Positions 41,421 through 51,421 are shown, counted from the stretch's first letter. The stretch is 64,000 bases of DNA from Streptomyces bungoensis (GCF_001514215.1 NZ_KQ948864.1:29558-93557), one strand, 5' to 3'. The notes: generated by a model not told the origin, from the sequence alone. Numbers and translations: made by a program.

Positions 41421-43417
41421 GCGTGCTCCTCCGCTCGGTGGGACGTCAGGACGCCGGTGCGCCGCCCGGTCCGGCGGGCCCGGTCCACCAGTTCGCGCAG
41501 GAGGTCCGGACCGTCCTCGGTGAGCAGCGACTCGGCATGGAACTGGACGGTGGCCAGCCCCGGGCCGTCCAGCGCGATCACCTCTCCCCCGTCCTCGCGC
41601 CACACGCGGGCCGCGGCGTCCGGCCCGGGCAGCGTGCACCGGTCGGTGTCGCAGCGCGCGGTGAAGCTGTTGTAGAAGCCGACGTGCCGCTCGCGCCCCC
41701 ACAGGCCGACCCGCATCCGCGCTCCCTGGCGGGGCCGGGCGAGCCGCACCAGGCGCAGTCCCAGCACCCCGCAGACAGCCTGGTGGCCGAGGCACACCGC
41801 GGCCAGGGGCAGCCGCTGGGCGAGGCGCCGGGCGGCCAGCGAGCGCAGCCGCGCCACCCGGGGGTCGGCCACGTCCCGGGGGTCGCCGGGCCCCGGCCCC
41901 AGGAGCAGGACGGTGGCGGGGTCGTCGGCCGCCTCCAGGGCCGACCACCAGGGGTGGAGGTCGACCCGGCAGCCCACCGCGCCGAGCTGCTGGGCGAGCA
42001 TGCTGGTGAACCGGTCCTCCGCGTCGACCACCGCCACCCGCGGGCCGGGGCGGCGGGGCCTGGGCGGCCGCGCCCGGTCGCCGAGCCAGAAGGCGGCGAC
42101 GGCGTCGTTGCGGGCGCGCAGTGCCGCGCGCACCGCCGGGTCCGCGTCCAGCGAACCGTCCGGGCTCGCGGCAGCGGGGGCCGGGAGGCGGGCGCGGTCG
42201 TCGCGGGTCAGCGCGGTGAGCAGTCCGGCGGCCTTCGCCGTGGTCTCCGCGGCCTCCTCGGCGGGTACCGAGTCGCGCACCACGGTCGCACCGGTGCTCA
42301 GGCGTACGGCGCCGTCCGCGGTGATGTCGGCGGTGCGCAGCAGGATGACCGCGTCCAGGGCGCGCCGTCCGTCCTCCCGGCCGGCCAGGGCGAGCACGCC
42401 GCTGTAGTAGCCCCGGCCCGCGGGTTCGTGCCGGGCGATGACCCGGCAGGCGTTCTCCACCGGGCTGCCCGTCACCGTGGGCGCGGGCAGGGTGGCGCGC
42501 AGGACGTCGGTCAGCGGCAGCGCGGACTCGCCGTGCAGGTGGTACTGGGTGTGAGCGAGGCGCGACATCCAGGCGAGCGTGGGCCCGCAGACACGCACCC
42601 GGGGTCCGCACAGCTCGGTCATCATCTTGAGTTCCTCGTCCACGACCATGTACAGCTCGTGGATCTCCTTGGGGTCGGCGAGGAACCGCAGCAGGCCGTC
42701 GCGGTCCGGGCCGCTGCCGGGCGGGTAGCGGTAGGTGCCGCTGATGGGGTTCATCGACACCCGTGTGCCGGTCGCCCGCACGTGCTGTTCGGGGGAACTG
42801 CCGATCAGGTACCGGTCGCCGGTGCAGACGAGGTAGGTCCAGTAGGCGCCGCTCTCCACGGTCAGCAGCCGCCGCAGGGCGGCCAGTGCCCGGGTCCGGT
42901 CGAAGTCGCGGATCCGGCCGCGCAGGCTGCGGGCGAGGACGAAGTTGGCGCCCTCGCCCCTCTGGATCTCCCGGCGGGTGAGCGCGTCGACGCCGGCCGC
43001 GTACCGGTCGTCGTCCAGGTCGAACCCTTCCTCTTCGACGTGCAGTTCCCGCTCCGGCAGGAGCGCCAGCAGCCGGTCGAGGAGGACGGTGTGCTGGGTG
43101 GTGATGTCCATGGCGAGCAGCGGGGTGCCGTCGTCGGGGGCCGCGAAGCCGCGTTCGGCGATCTGCCGGTGCGGCACCAGGGCGAGGACCCGGTGCGCGG
43201 GGCCGGGGCCGTCCGGCGGTGCGGCGGCCGCGTCCGGCAGGCCGGGCGCGGGGTCGAGGCGCAGGTCCGCCAGCGTGGCTGCGGTGCGGACGGGCCCGCT
43301 GACGACGTCCACGGTGTCGGGGTGTCCGGCACCCGGACGGTGCAGGAGAGCGAACGGGGCGCCGGGCGCGGGCAGCAGGGCGGCGAGGCCGCTTGCGGAG
43401 TGCGCGGGACCGTTCAT
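41417..43417 (-). CDS. tomD: PhzE-like ADIC/anthranilate synthase with intact glutamine amidotransferase (TomD)
   Basis: A protein of 666 residues. The N-terminal chorismate-binding domain has VSMNPISGTYRYPPGSG, MVVDEELKMMTELCG and NACRVIARHEPAGRGYYSG. The C-terminal class I amidotransferase domain keeps the catalytic Cys in AAVCLGHQAVCGVLG and the His-Glu in VQFHAESLLTEDG. It thus can generate ammonia from glutamine and aminate chorismate. With no isochorismatase (PhzD) nearby, the expected product is anthranilate rather than dihydro-hydroxyanthranilate. Overlaps tomC (ATGA). Paralogue of TomP, whose amidotransferase site is destroyed. Confidence 0.9.
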   Translation of the reverse strand: MNGPAHSASGLAALLPAPGAPFALLHRPGAGHPDTVDVVSGPVRTAATLADLRLDPAPGLPDAAAAPPDGPGPAHRVLALVPHRQIAERGFAAPDDGTPLLAMDITTQHTVLLDRLLALLPERELHVEEEGFDLDDDRYAAGVDALTRREIQRGEGANFVLARSLRGRIRDFDRTRALAALRRLLTVESGAYWTYLVCTGDRYLIGSSPEQHVRATGTRVSMNPISGTYRYPPGSGPDRDGLLRFLADPKEIHELYMVVDEELKMMTELCGPRVRVCGPTLAWMSRLAHTQYHLHGESALPLTDVLRATLPAPTVTGSPVENACRVIARHEPAGRGYYSGVLALAGREDGRRALDAVILLRTADITADGAVRLSTGATVVRDSVPAEEAAETTAKAAGLLTALTRDDRARLPAPAAASPDGSLDADPAVRAALRARNDAVAAFWLGDRARPPRPRRPGPRVAVVDAEDRFTSMLAQQLGAVGCRVDLHPWWSALEAADDPATVLLLGPGPGDPRDVADPRVARLRSLAARRLAQRLPLAAVCLGHQAVCGVLGLRLVRLARPRQGARMRVGLWGRERHVGFYNSFTARCDTDRCTLPGPDAAARVWREDGGEVIALDGPGLATVQFHAESLLTEDGPDLLRELVDRARRTGRRTGVLTSHRAEEHA

Positions 43418-44637
43418 GCGGCGGCCCCCAGAACGGCGGGCAGTCGCCAGTAGGCGGTCGCCGCGACGGCCTGCACCAGGTTCAGCCGGGGATCGCACAG
43501 GGTGCGGTAGGCCGGTCCGGGTGCGGGGGTGAAGCCGGCGCCGCTGCACTCGACGATGTCGTCCGGGGACGCCTCCAGGTGCAGTCCGGCGCTGCGGCCC
43601 CCTTCGGCGGAGACGATGTCGACGAACCGGCTGATCTCCGTCATGACGGCGGTGAGCCGGCGCGTCTTCAGCCCGTGCACGGTGCGTTCCCCGTTGCCGT
43701 GCATCGGGTCGCACAGCCACAGCACCGGGTGGCCGGCCCGCCGCACCGCGCGTACCAGGGGGGCCAGGCCGTGGATGCGGGAGGCGCCGAACCGGGCGAC
43801 CAGGGACAGCCGTCCCGGTGAGCGCTCCGGGTCGAGCTCGGCGCACAGGGCGAGCACCTGCTCCACGGTCGTGGTCGGGCCGATCTTGCAGGCGACGGGG
43901 TTGTCCATGTGCGCCAGCAGCCGTACGTGGGCGCCGTCGGGCTGCCGGGTCCGTTCGCCGACCCACGGCCAGTGGGTGCTTGCGAGGTAGCTGCGGCCCG
44001 AGCGGTGCCGGCGCACCTGGGGCAGTTCGTAGTCGAGCAGCAGTGCCTCGTGACTGGTCCACACCCGCGCTTCGGCGGGCGACCCCTCGCCGCGGCCGAG
44101 CCGGTCGAGGGAGGCGAGGGCCCGTCGGGCGGCCCGGTGGCAGCGGAGGATGCGGGCGGGGTCGGGGCGGCGCGCTGCGGGGTCGGGGTCGGGGGCGTTC
44201 ACCAGGGGACCCCGGAAGACCGGCAGCCGGACGCCGTCGTGCTCCTCCTCAGGCTGGGAGCGGGGTTTGGCGTACTGTCCGGCGATCCGGCCCACCCGGA
44301 CGACGGGCCGTCCGGCGCCGGTGCGCACGATGTCGCTGAGGACGTCCAGCATCTCGGCCTTGGGGGCCAGCGCGGCCGGGTCGCACTCGGCGGGGTCCTC
44401 GGCGCAGTCACCGGCCTGCAGGACGCACAGTTCGCCGTCGGCGGCGCGGGACAGCAGCCGGCGCAGGGCGAGCACGCTGTCGTAGGTCACCAGCGGTTCG
44501 GCGCGGGCCAGTTCGGCGTGGACGCGGGCGAGACGGCCGGGGTCGGGCCACTGCGGCTGCTGGGCGGCCGGCAGTGCCGCGACCACGGAGGGGATGAGGC
44601 TGTCGTATTCGGTGTCGGGGCAGGAGCTCGTTGGCAT
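43414..44637 (-). CDS. tomC: Class II DAHP synthase (TomC)
   Basis: A 407-residue protein. Class II 3-deoxy-D-arabino-heptulosonate 7-phosphate synthase motifs include VLQAGDCAEDPAECDPAALA (with the metal Cys), VVRVGRIAGQYAKPRSQPEE, DNPVACKIGPTTT and VLWLCDPMHGN. It adds shikimate-pathway flux from PEP and erythrose 4-phosphate towards the chorismate needed by TomD and, more broadly, towards tyrosine. It begins the tightly overlapping tomC-D-E-F run. Confidence 0.92.
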   Translation of the reverse strand: MPTSSCPDTEYDSLIPSVVAALPAAQQPQWPDPGRLARVHAELARAEPLVTYDSVLALRRLLSRAADGELCVLQAGDCAEDPAECDPAALAPKAEMLDVLSDIVRTGAGRPVVRVGRIAGQYAKPRSQPEEEHDGVRLPVFRGPLVNAPDPDPAARRPDPARILRCHRAARRALASLDRLGRGEGSPAEARVWTSHEALLLDYELPQVRRHRSGRSYLASTHWPWVGERTRQPDGAHVRLLAHMDNPVACKIGPTTTVEQVLALCAELDPERSPGRLSLVARFGASRIHGLAPLVRAVRRAGHPVLWLCDPMHGNGERTVHGLKTRRLTAVMTEISRFVDIVSAEGGRSAGLHLEASPDDIVECSGAGFTPAPGPAYRTLCDPRLNLVQAVAATAYWRLPAVLGAAA

Positions 44638-44754
44638 GGCTTGCTCGTGCTTTCCGGTGTCCGGCGACCGCCGCGGCGATTGCCGTGCTGATGGATGGTC
44701 GGTAGGCGCCGGGTCGGCGGCGCCGTCGGGAGGGCCCGGGACACAGGGGTCTCC

Positions 44755-47700
44755 TCAGTCGCCGGCCAGTTCTCCGACGGAGCGGAAGTAGCGGATCATC
44801 CGCGCGATCGCCTGCTGGTCGATGGCGGGCCACGCCAGGTCGAGTTCCGTCAGCAGGCGGGTGGTGGCGGCGTTGCCGTAGGTGTTGTCACCGAGTTCCA
44901 GTGCGCCCTCGCGGAAGAGGGGCACGGCTGCCGCCAGGGCGTTGCCGCCGGGGCGTCGGGCGGACTCCTCCAGGCGGGCCAGCCAGGTGTCGGCCGGGAC
45001 GATCTCGAGGCAGTGGCCGTCGGCGCGGAGGGCCGCGTGGACCGGGGTGAAGTCCGATCCGCTCGGGTGGAACACGTGCAGGGTGCGGTTGTGGGTGGCG
45101 GGGTGGCGGGCGAGGGCGACGACGGCGCGGGCGACGAAGTCGACGGGCAGCAGATCGGTGGTCAGGTCCTCGGCCGGCGGTGCCGAGCCGAGTTCGACGA
45201 AACTCTTGATCTGCCGCCACAGGAAGTCGTCGCTCTGGCAGGCGCCGGTGACGCTGTCGCCCGAGATCCGCCCGATGCGGTGGATGGTGACGGGGACGCC
45301 GTGGGCGCGGGCCGCCAGGGCCATGCGTTCGGCGACCCACTTGCTCTGGGTGTAGCCGATGCCCAGCCCCTCGCACGCGTCGGGCACGTCGTCCTCGGTG
45401 AGGACCGCGCCGTCGGGCGACTCGCCCGGTGCGAACACGGCGATGGTGGACATGTACTGCAGGTGCTTGGGCCGGCCGGTGGCGGCGAAGCGCAGGACGT
45501 GGCGGAAGCCGTCCACGTTCGTCGGCTTCACCGAGGCGTACGGCAGCACGAAGTTGATGTGCGCGGCCGCGTGGTAGACGACGTCGACGGTGCCGGCCAG
45601 CGCGGCGTACTCGTCGGCGGGCAGGGCGAAACCGGGTCGGCCGAGGTCGCCGGGCACGGCGCGCACCCGGTCCCAGTCGATCTGCCCGTCCAGCAGGTAG
45701 CGGTCGGCGGTGGCCCGCAGCCGGGCCGTGCCGGCCCGTGCGTCGGCCGCCCGCACCAGGCAGTGCACCCGGCCGCCGGGCCGTGCGGTCAGTTCCCGCA
45801 GCAGGTAGGCGCCGAGGAAGCCGGTCGCACCGGTGAGCAGCACGTCGCCGGCCTGGGCGACGGGAACGGGGGTTCCGGTGACGGCGGGCAGGTCGTCGGT
45901 GAGTTCCGCGTCCGCCCGCAGCGTGGCGGGGGCGGTGGCGGGCGGTGCCGTGCCGGCGCCGAGCCGGGTGGCCATGCCCGCGACCGTGGGGTTCTCGAAC
46001 AGGGCGCGCAGCGAGAGGTCCTGGTCGAACGCCCGGCGCAGCCGGTAGACCAGTTCGGTGGCGATGATGGAGTTGCCCCCGATGGCGAAGAAGTCCTCGT
46101 CCCGGCCCACCGCGGGCACCTTCAGCACGTCCGCCCACTCGGTGGCGATCCGCTGTTCGAGCCCGGGCCGGGGCGGTTGCGCGGGTTCGGGGGGTGCGGT
46201 GCGCGCCTCGGTCGCCCGTGCGGCGGCCAGGCCCGCGACGGCCCGGCGGTCGATCTTCCCGCTCGGGGCCGTCGGCATGCGCTCCACCGGCACGACCAGT
46301 GCGGGCACCATGTAGTCGGGCAGCGTGCCGGACACCGCGCGGCGCAGCTCGGCGGTCTCCCAGGTCCGCGCGGACTCCAGGACCGCGACGAGGCGGCGGT
46401 CGCCGGGGGCCAAGTCCACGGCGGTGACCGCGGCGGAGGCGACGCCGTCCAGGTCGTCGAGCGCGGCCTCGATCTCGGCGGGCTCGATCCGGTAGCCGCG
46501 GATCTTGATCTGGTCGTCGGTCCGGCCTAGGTACTCCAGGTCGCCGTCGCCGTTCCAGCGCACCAGGTCCCCGGTGCGGTAGAGCCGTTCGCCGGGACCG
46601 CCGAAGGGGTCCGGCAGGAAGCGGCGGGCCGTCTCCGCGGGCCGGTTGCGGTACCCGGGGGACAGCACGGGGCCGCCGATGTACAGCTCGCCCGGGACGC
46701 CGGGGGGTACGAGGCGCAGACGGGCGTCGAGGACCAGCAGCCGTACGCCGTCCACCGGGCGGCCGATCGGCGGGGTGTCGGGCCAGGTGGCGGGCGCGCC
46801 GGTGAGCGGGTGCCAGCTGGCGAGGTGGGTCTCCGAGGGGCCGTACATGTTCACCAGCCGGAGCGCCGGGTGGCGGGTGGCGAACTGCCTGATCTGCGGG
46901 GAGACGACGAGGGCCTCGCCCACGGAGGTGACCTCGCGCAGGTCGTCCAGGCGCAGGCCGGCGTCGGTGGTCAGCGAGGCCAGCTGCTGGAGCGCGATGT
47001 AGGGCAGGTAGACGCGGTTGACGCGGTGCCGCGCGAGGAAGCCGGCCAGGGCGTGCAGGTCCTTGCGCAGTTCCTCGGGGACGAGCACGAGGGTGCCGCC
47101 CACGCACAGGGTGCCGAGGATCTCCATGACGGAGACGTCGAACGACAGCGACATGTACTGCAGCGTCCGCCCGGTCGCCCCGCACGGGGAGCAGCGGTGC
47201 TGGGCGCGCACGAGGTTGGCCACGGTCCGGTCGGCGATGACGACACCCTTGGGCAGGCCGGTGGAGCCCGAGGTGTGCACGACGTAGATCTCGTCGTCGG
47301 GTGTCTTGGTGCGGCCGAGTCCCGTGGCGGGTGCCGCGGCGATCGGCCCGGTGTTCCGGTCGAGGAGGAACAGTTCCTCACCGGGCGGGAGTTCACCGGC
47401 CAGCGTGCTGTCCGTGACGGTCACCAGGACGTCGGCGTCACGCAGGGTGTGGCTGAGCCGCCGGCGGGGGTAGGACGGGTCGAGCGGGACGTACGCCGCT
47501 CCGGTCTTCAGGACGGCGAACAGGGCGACGACCATGTCGCGGGAGCGCGGCAGGCAGATGCCGAGCCGGGTGCCGGGCGCCGCGCCACAGGCGCGCAGGA
47601 CGTGGGCGAGCCGGTTGGCGCGCTCGTCGAGTTCCCGGTAGGTCACGGCGGTGTCGCCGTCCTCCAGCGCCACGGCGTCGGGGGTCGCCCGGACCTGGGC

Positions 47701-49359
47701 CTCGAAGAGCTCCATGACGGGGGCGTCGTGCGCGGCGTGCGCGGTCAGGTCCCCGCGGGCGAGCACCGTACTGCGCTCCTCGGCGCCGAGCGCCTCCAGT
47801 TCGTGCAGCGCCGCGTCGGGGTGCCGGACGAACTGCTCCATCAGGTGCCGCAGTCGGCCGCCCATGGCCCGTACGGTCGCCTCGTCGAAGAGGTCCGCGT
47901 CGTACTCGATCAGGCAGTTCAGGCCGTCGGGTGCACGCTCGAAGACCAGGGACAGGTCGTACTTGGAGCCGTGCGCGGCGCCGCGCTCGACGCGCAGTTC
48001 GGTGCCGTCGTGGCGGATCGCGGGGCCGTCCTGGGTGAGCACGAGCATGGTCTGCACGAGCGGCGTGTAGCCGTTGCTGCGCGGCGGCTGGAGTCGCTCG
48101 ACCACCTTGTCGAAGGGGGCCCACTTGTGCCGCAGCGCGTCGCCGACCTCCTGGCGGGCCTGGCGGACCACGTCCCGGACGGTCATCCGGTCGTCGATCT
48201 CCTGCCCCAGCACGACCAGGTTGACGAAGTAGCCGATCAGGTCGTGGGTGGCCGGGTCGTCGCGGAGCGAGACGGGACTGCCGATCAGTACGCGCCGCTG
48301 GCGCGTGTGCCGGGAGAGGAACACGGCGTACGCGGCGACGAGGGCCATGAACAGGGTGACGCCCTCCTCCCGGGCGAGCGCCTCGAAGTCGTCGGCCAGG
48401 GCGGCAGGCAGGTGCAGTGCGAGGGTGCCGCCGCGGTGCCGCTGCACCGGGGGGCGGGGCCGGTCGGTGGGCAGGTCGAGCACCGGGAGCTCCCCGGCGA
48501 GCCGGTCGGCGAAGTGGTCGAGGGAGCGGGTCAGGACCTCGTCGGTGAGCCGGTCGCGGTACCACTGGCTGAAGTCGGCGTAGGTGGGCCGCAGCGGATC
48601 GGCCTCGACCGGCAGGCCGCGGCCGATGCGGTCGTAGGCGTCGAGGAGTTCCCGCACGAAGATGCCTGCGGAGGCCGCGTCGGAGGCGATGTGGTGGATG
48701 TTGCAGATCACGGCCGACTGCTCCGCGGGCCCCAGGGCGCACGTCACGGCGACGACGGGTCCGCGTGCCAGGTCGAGGCGGAGGTTGGCCGCGCGGTGCA
48801 CCAGGGCGCCCAGTTCCTTGTCGTCGCCGTACCGGGCGACGTCGAAGAGGACCGCGTCGTCGTCCTGCGAGACGGTCTGCCGGAGCGTACCGCCGTCCAG
48901 GGTGTAGGTGGTGCGCAGGACCTCCTGGCGGCGCAGTACCCCGCGCACCGCGGCGTGCAGGCGTCCGGGGTCGGCCGGGAACGGCAGCCGGACTGAGAAC
49001 GGGCCGTTGTAGGCGGCCGGGTTGGGCAGGTACTGGTCGATCAGCCAGATGCCGCTCTGGCCGTACGACGCCTCCACGGCCCGCCCGTCGCGTGGGGCGA
49101 GCCCGGCGCGCAGTTCCGGTTCCCGGGGCGCTCCGCGCCGGTCGGCCAGGCGTCCGGCGACGTCGGCGACGGTGGTGCCGGCCGCGAGGTCGGCGCCGGT
49201 CACCTCGACGGCGAACACCGCCGTCAGCGTGGCGGCGAGGCCGTCGAGCACTTCCGGGCGCCCGCACCGGTCGGCGAGTGGTTCCTGCGCGGTGAGGTCG
49301 GCCGTGCCGAGGGCGGTCCGGGCAAGGTCGAGTACGGCGGTTTCGAGGGGGGAGTTCAC
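44755..49359 (-). CDS. tomB: Nonribosomal peptide synthetase, C-A-PCP-reductase with N-terminal carrier-like domain (TomB)
   Basis: About 1534 residues from the GTG at 49359, preceded by GGAGGACAACGACC. Order: an N-terminal stretch of about 75 residues that resembles a carrier domain but lacks the phosphopantetheine Ser (DRCGRPEVLDGL); a condensation domain (ICNIHHIASDAASAG); an adenylation domain (VHTSGSTGLPKGV, FDVSVMEI, GELYIGG, YRTGDLVRW, PSGKIDRR); a PCP (FFAIGGNSIIATEL); and an NAD(P)H reductase (VLLTGATGFLGAYLLRELTA, YTQSKW). It activates the alkylidene-proline acid, condenses it with the anthranilyl unit on TomA, and releases the dipeptide as an aldehyde that closes to the N10-C11 carbinolamine/imine warhead. 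Confidence 0.93.
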   Translation of the reverse strand: MNSPLETAVLDLARTALGTADLTAQEPLADRCGRPEVLDGLAATLTAVFAVEVTGADLAAGTTVADVAGRLADRRGAPREPELRAGLAPRDGRAVEASYGQSGIWLIDQYLPNPAAYNGPFSVRLPFPADPGRLHAAVRGVLRRQEVLRTTYTLDGGTLRQTVSQDDDAVLFDVARYGDDKELGALVHRAANLRLDLARGPVVAVTCALGPAEQSAVICNIHHIASDAASAGIFVRELLDAYDRIGRGLPVEADPLRPTYADFSQWYRDRLTDEVLTRSLDHFADRLAGELPVLDLPTDRPRPPVQRHRGGTLALHLPAALADDFEALAREEGVTLFMALVAAYAVFLSRHTRQRRVLIGSPVSLRDDPATHDLIGYFVNLVVLGQEIDDRMTVRDVVRQARQEVGDALRHKWAPFDKVVERLQPPRSNGYTPLVQTMLVLTQDGPAIRHDGTELRVERGAAHGSKYDLSLVFERAPDGLNCLIEYDADLFDEATVRAMGGRLRHLMEQFVRHPDAALHELEALGAEERSTVLARGDLTAHAAHDAPVMELFEAQVRATPDAVALEDGDTAVTYRELDERANRLAHVLRACGAAPGTRLGICLPRSRDMVVALFAVLKTGAAYVPLDPSYPRRRLSHTLRDADVLVTVTDSTLAGELPPGEELFLLDRNTGPIAAAPATGLGRTKTPDDEIYVVHTSGSTGLPKGVVIADRTVANLVRAQHRCSPCGATGRTLQYMSLSFDVSVMEILGTLCVGGTLVLVPEELRKDLHALAGFLARHRVNRVYLPYIALQQLASLTTDAGLRLDDLREVTSVGEALVVSPQIRQFATRHPALRLVNMYGPSETHLASWHPLTGAPATWPDTPPIGRPVDGVRLLVLDARLRLVPPGVPGELYIGGPVLSPGYRNRPAETARRFLPDPFGGPGERLYRTGDLVRWNGDGDLEYLGRTDDQIKIRGYRIEPAEIEAALDDLDGVASAAVTAVDLAPGDRRLVAVLESARTWETAELRRAVSGTLPDYMVPALVVPVERMPTAPSGKIDRRAVAGLAAARATEARTAPPEPAQPPRPGLEQRIATEWADVLKVPAVGRDEDFFAIGGNSIIATELVYRLRRAFDQDLSLRALFENPTVAGMATRLGAGTAPPATAPATLRADAELTDDLPAVTGTPVPVAQAGDVLLTGATGFLGAYLLRELTARPGGRVHCLVRAADARAGTARLRATADRYLLDGQIDWDRVRAVPGDLGRPGFALPADEYAALAGTVDVVYHAAAHINFVLPYASVKPTNVDGFRHVLRFAATGRPKHLQYMSTIAVFAPGESPDGAVLTEDDVPDACEGLGIGYTQSKWVAERMALAARAHGVPVTIHRIGRISGDSVTGACQSDDFLWRQIKSFVELGSAPPAEDLTTDLLPVDFVARAVVALARHPATHNRTLHVFHPSGSDFTPVHAALRADGHCLEIVPADTWLARLEESARRPGGNALAAAVPLFREGALELGDNTYGNAATTRLLTELDLAWPAIDQQAIARMIRYFRSVGELAGD

Positions 49360-49430
49360 CGGTCGTTGTCCTCCGCGGAGATCCACCGGCCGTCAGCGAC
49401 GGGCGCCGTACGGCCGCAGCCGGGCGATGC

Positions 49431-51260
49431 CTACTGGGTCCGGGCGGGATTGCGTCCGGTGTCCCGCGCCTGCTCCACGAAGCGGGCCAGCTGCTCCACG
49501 GTGCCGTGCCGGAAGACGTCCTCGGTGCTGACCTCGACGCCGAATATCTTCTGCAGCCGGGAGGCGAGCTGGACGAAGTGCAGCGAGTTCCCGCCGTGGC
49601 CGAGGAAGGAGTCGGTGGGGGTGAAGTCCTCGGCGCCGGAGATGTCCTTCCATGCCTGGAGCACGACGGTCTCGAGCGGGTTCTGCATGGCTGTGTCACC
49701 TTTCTTCGGCTTGTCCGGGGTCGCCGAGGGGTCCGTGAGGGCGGACCGGTCGACTTTTCCGTTGGCGTTCCTCGGCAGGTCGCCGAGGTGGTGGAACGAG
49801 GAGGGGACCATGTAGGACGGCAGTTGGTCGCCCAGTCGGCGTGCCAGGTCGGCACCGTCGAGCGGCCGTCCGTCGGGGGTGGTGTAGAAGGCGGTCAGGG
49901 ACTTGTCGCCGACGTCCTCGGGGAACGCCTTGACCACGGCGTCGTGGACCCCGTCCAGCGCGCGCAGGGCGAGGGTGACCGCGGTGAGTTCGACGCGGTA
50001 GCCGCGGATCTTCACCATGCTGTCGGCGCGGCCGATGAGGACGACGTCCCCGTCCCCGGTGGTGCGGGCCAGGTCGCCGGTCAGGTAGCGGGGCCGTCCG
50101 TCCGGCCCGGTCACGAACTTGCGGGCGGTGAGTCCGGGCTCGTCCAGGTAGCCCTGGGCGAGGCCGAGGCCGCCGACGGCCAGCTGGCCGGGGGCGCCGG
50201 GCGGGCAGGGCCGCAGTGCGTCGTCCAGGACCTCCAGGGTGACCCCGGGCAGCGGACGCCCCACCGGTACGCGTTCCTCGCGGGTGACGTCGTCGGCGCT
50301 GCGGACGGGGTAGAGGGCGGTGATGGAGGAGTTCTCGGTGCAGCCGTAGCCGTTGTAGATGACGGCGCGGGTCGCGCGGGCCGCGCGGGCGAGGTGCTGC
50401 GGCGAGGGGAAGTCGCCGCTGAGCAGGATCAGCCGCACGCCGCTCAGGCACTCCGGCTCCTCGTCCACCAGCAGGTTGAACAGACCGCAGGGCAGCGAGA
50501 GGGCGGTGACGCCGTGCCGGACGATCGCGTCCTTGAGGACGGGCAGGCTGGGCAGCCCGTGCGGCATCACGACGAGGCGTGCGCCGTGCAGGAAAGCGAG
50601 CCAGATCTCGATGGTGGACGCGGCGAAGGAGAACGCCGCGGACTGGACCAGGCAGTCCCCCGGTCCCATCCGCAGGTCACCGCTGTACGGGCCGAGCCGT
50701 GCCAGCCCGCGGTGGGCGATGCGCACGCCCTTGGGCCTGCCGGTGGACCCGGAGGTGAACATCAGGAAGGCGGTGCCCTCCGGGTCGGACACGAGCGGCA
50801 GCGGGACGCCGTCCTGCGGCTCCGCGGCCGCGGTCAGCTCGTCGGCCTGCACCCACAGCGGTGCACCGGCGATGCGGGCCGCCGCTCGGGGCCCTCCCGT
50901 GTCGTGCACGACGGCGGTGGGCGCGGATTCGGCCAGCACCCGGTCGACGAACGGCGCGGGGTGGTCCGGGTTGACCGGCACCACGCAGGCGCCGGCCTTG
51001 AGGATGCCGAGCATGACCGCGTACAGGTCGGGTGACCGGCGCAGGTACACGCCGACCCGGTCACCGGGCGCCACCTTCCGGGCGATCAGTGCGCGGGCCA
51101 CGCGCTCGGCCCGCTCGTTCAGTTCGCGGTACGTCAGGGTCCGTGTGCCGGAGACGAGGGCGACCTCGTCTCCGGCGGTCCGCACGACCCGGTCGAAGCC
51201 CTCCGTGAGGGTCAGGGAAACAGCGGTACGTGCCTCGCCTAAAGCGTTCTCCGTGAGCAC
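49431..51260 (-). CDS. tomA: Nonribosomal peptide synthetase loading module, A-PCP (TomA)
   Basis: A protein of 609 residues from the GTG at 51260 behind AAGGAGCACCT. The adenylation domain carries FLMFTSGSTGRPKGVRIAHR, NGYGCTENSS, LTGDLARTTGDGD, KIRGYRVEL and NANGKVDRS. The PCP carries FLGHGGNSLHFVQL with the pantetheine Ser near residue 559. Where amino-acid A domains have the Asp that binds the alpha-amino group (F-D-x-S), this reads FAASTIEIW, consistent with an aryl substrate such as a substituted anthranilate. Transcribed from a TTGACA-N17-CTAACG promoter with an operator just downstream; divergent from the MarR gene. Confidence 0.92.
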   Translation of the reverse strand: MLTENALGEARTAVSLTLTEGFDRVVRTAGDEVALVSGTRTLTYRELNERAERVARALIARKVAPGDRVGVYLRRSPDLYAVMLGILKAGACVVPVNPDHPAPFVDRVLAESAPTAVVHDTGGPRAAARIAGAPLWVQADELTAAAEPQDGVPLPLVSDPEGTAFLMFTSGSTGRPKGVRIAHRGLARLGPYSGDLRMGPGDCLVQSAAFSFAASTIEIWLAFLHGARLVVMPHGLPSLPVLKDAIVRHGVTALSLPCGLFNLLVDEEPECLSGVRLILLSGDFPSPQHLARAARATRAVIYNGYGCTENSSITALYPVRSADDVTREERVPVGRPLPGVTLEVLDDALRPCPPGAPGQLAVGGLGLAQGYLDEPGLTARKFVTGPDGRPRYLTGDLARTTGDGDVVLIGRADSMVKIRGYRVELTAVTLALRALDGVHDAVVKAFPEDVGDKSLTAFYTTPDGRPLDGADLARRLGDQLPSYMVPSSFHHLGDLPRNANGKVDRSALTDPSATPDKPKKGDTAMQNPLETVVLQAWKDISGAEDFTPTDSFLGHGGNSLHFVQLASRLQKIFGVEVSTEDVFRHGTVEQLARFVEQARDTGRNPARTQ

Positions 51261-51373
51261 AGGTGCTCCTTGCCTCGCTGGCGGATGGCCACCGGGCGTC
51301 CGCAGAGACGAACACACCTGACGTCCAGTGACCGGCTTGTCGAGAGATAAGCACAAATCGCCTGAAAAGCGAT

Positions 51374-51421
51374 GGTTGCCGTTCGGAAATCACGTTAGGT
51401 CGACGTTCTTCGACGTGTCAA
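51374..51421 (-). promoter_or_regulatory. tomA promoter with adjacent operator
   Basis: Minus strand: TTGACA (51421-51416), 17-bp spacer, CTAACG (51398-51393), then GATTTCCGAACGGCAACC (51391-51374). The operator-like site lies immediately downstream of the -10 box, where a bound repressor would block initiation. The start codon is 114 bp further on. Confidence 0.65.
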
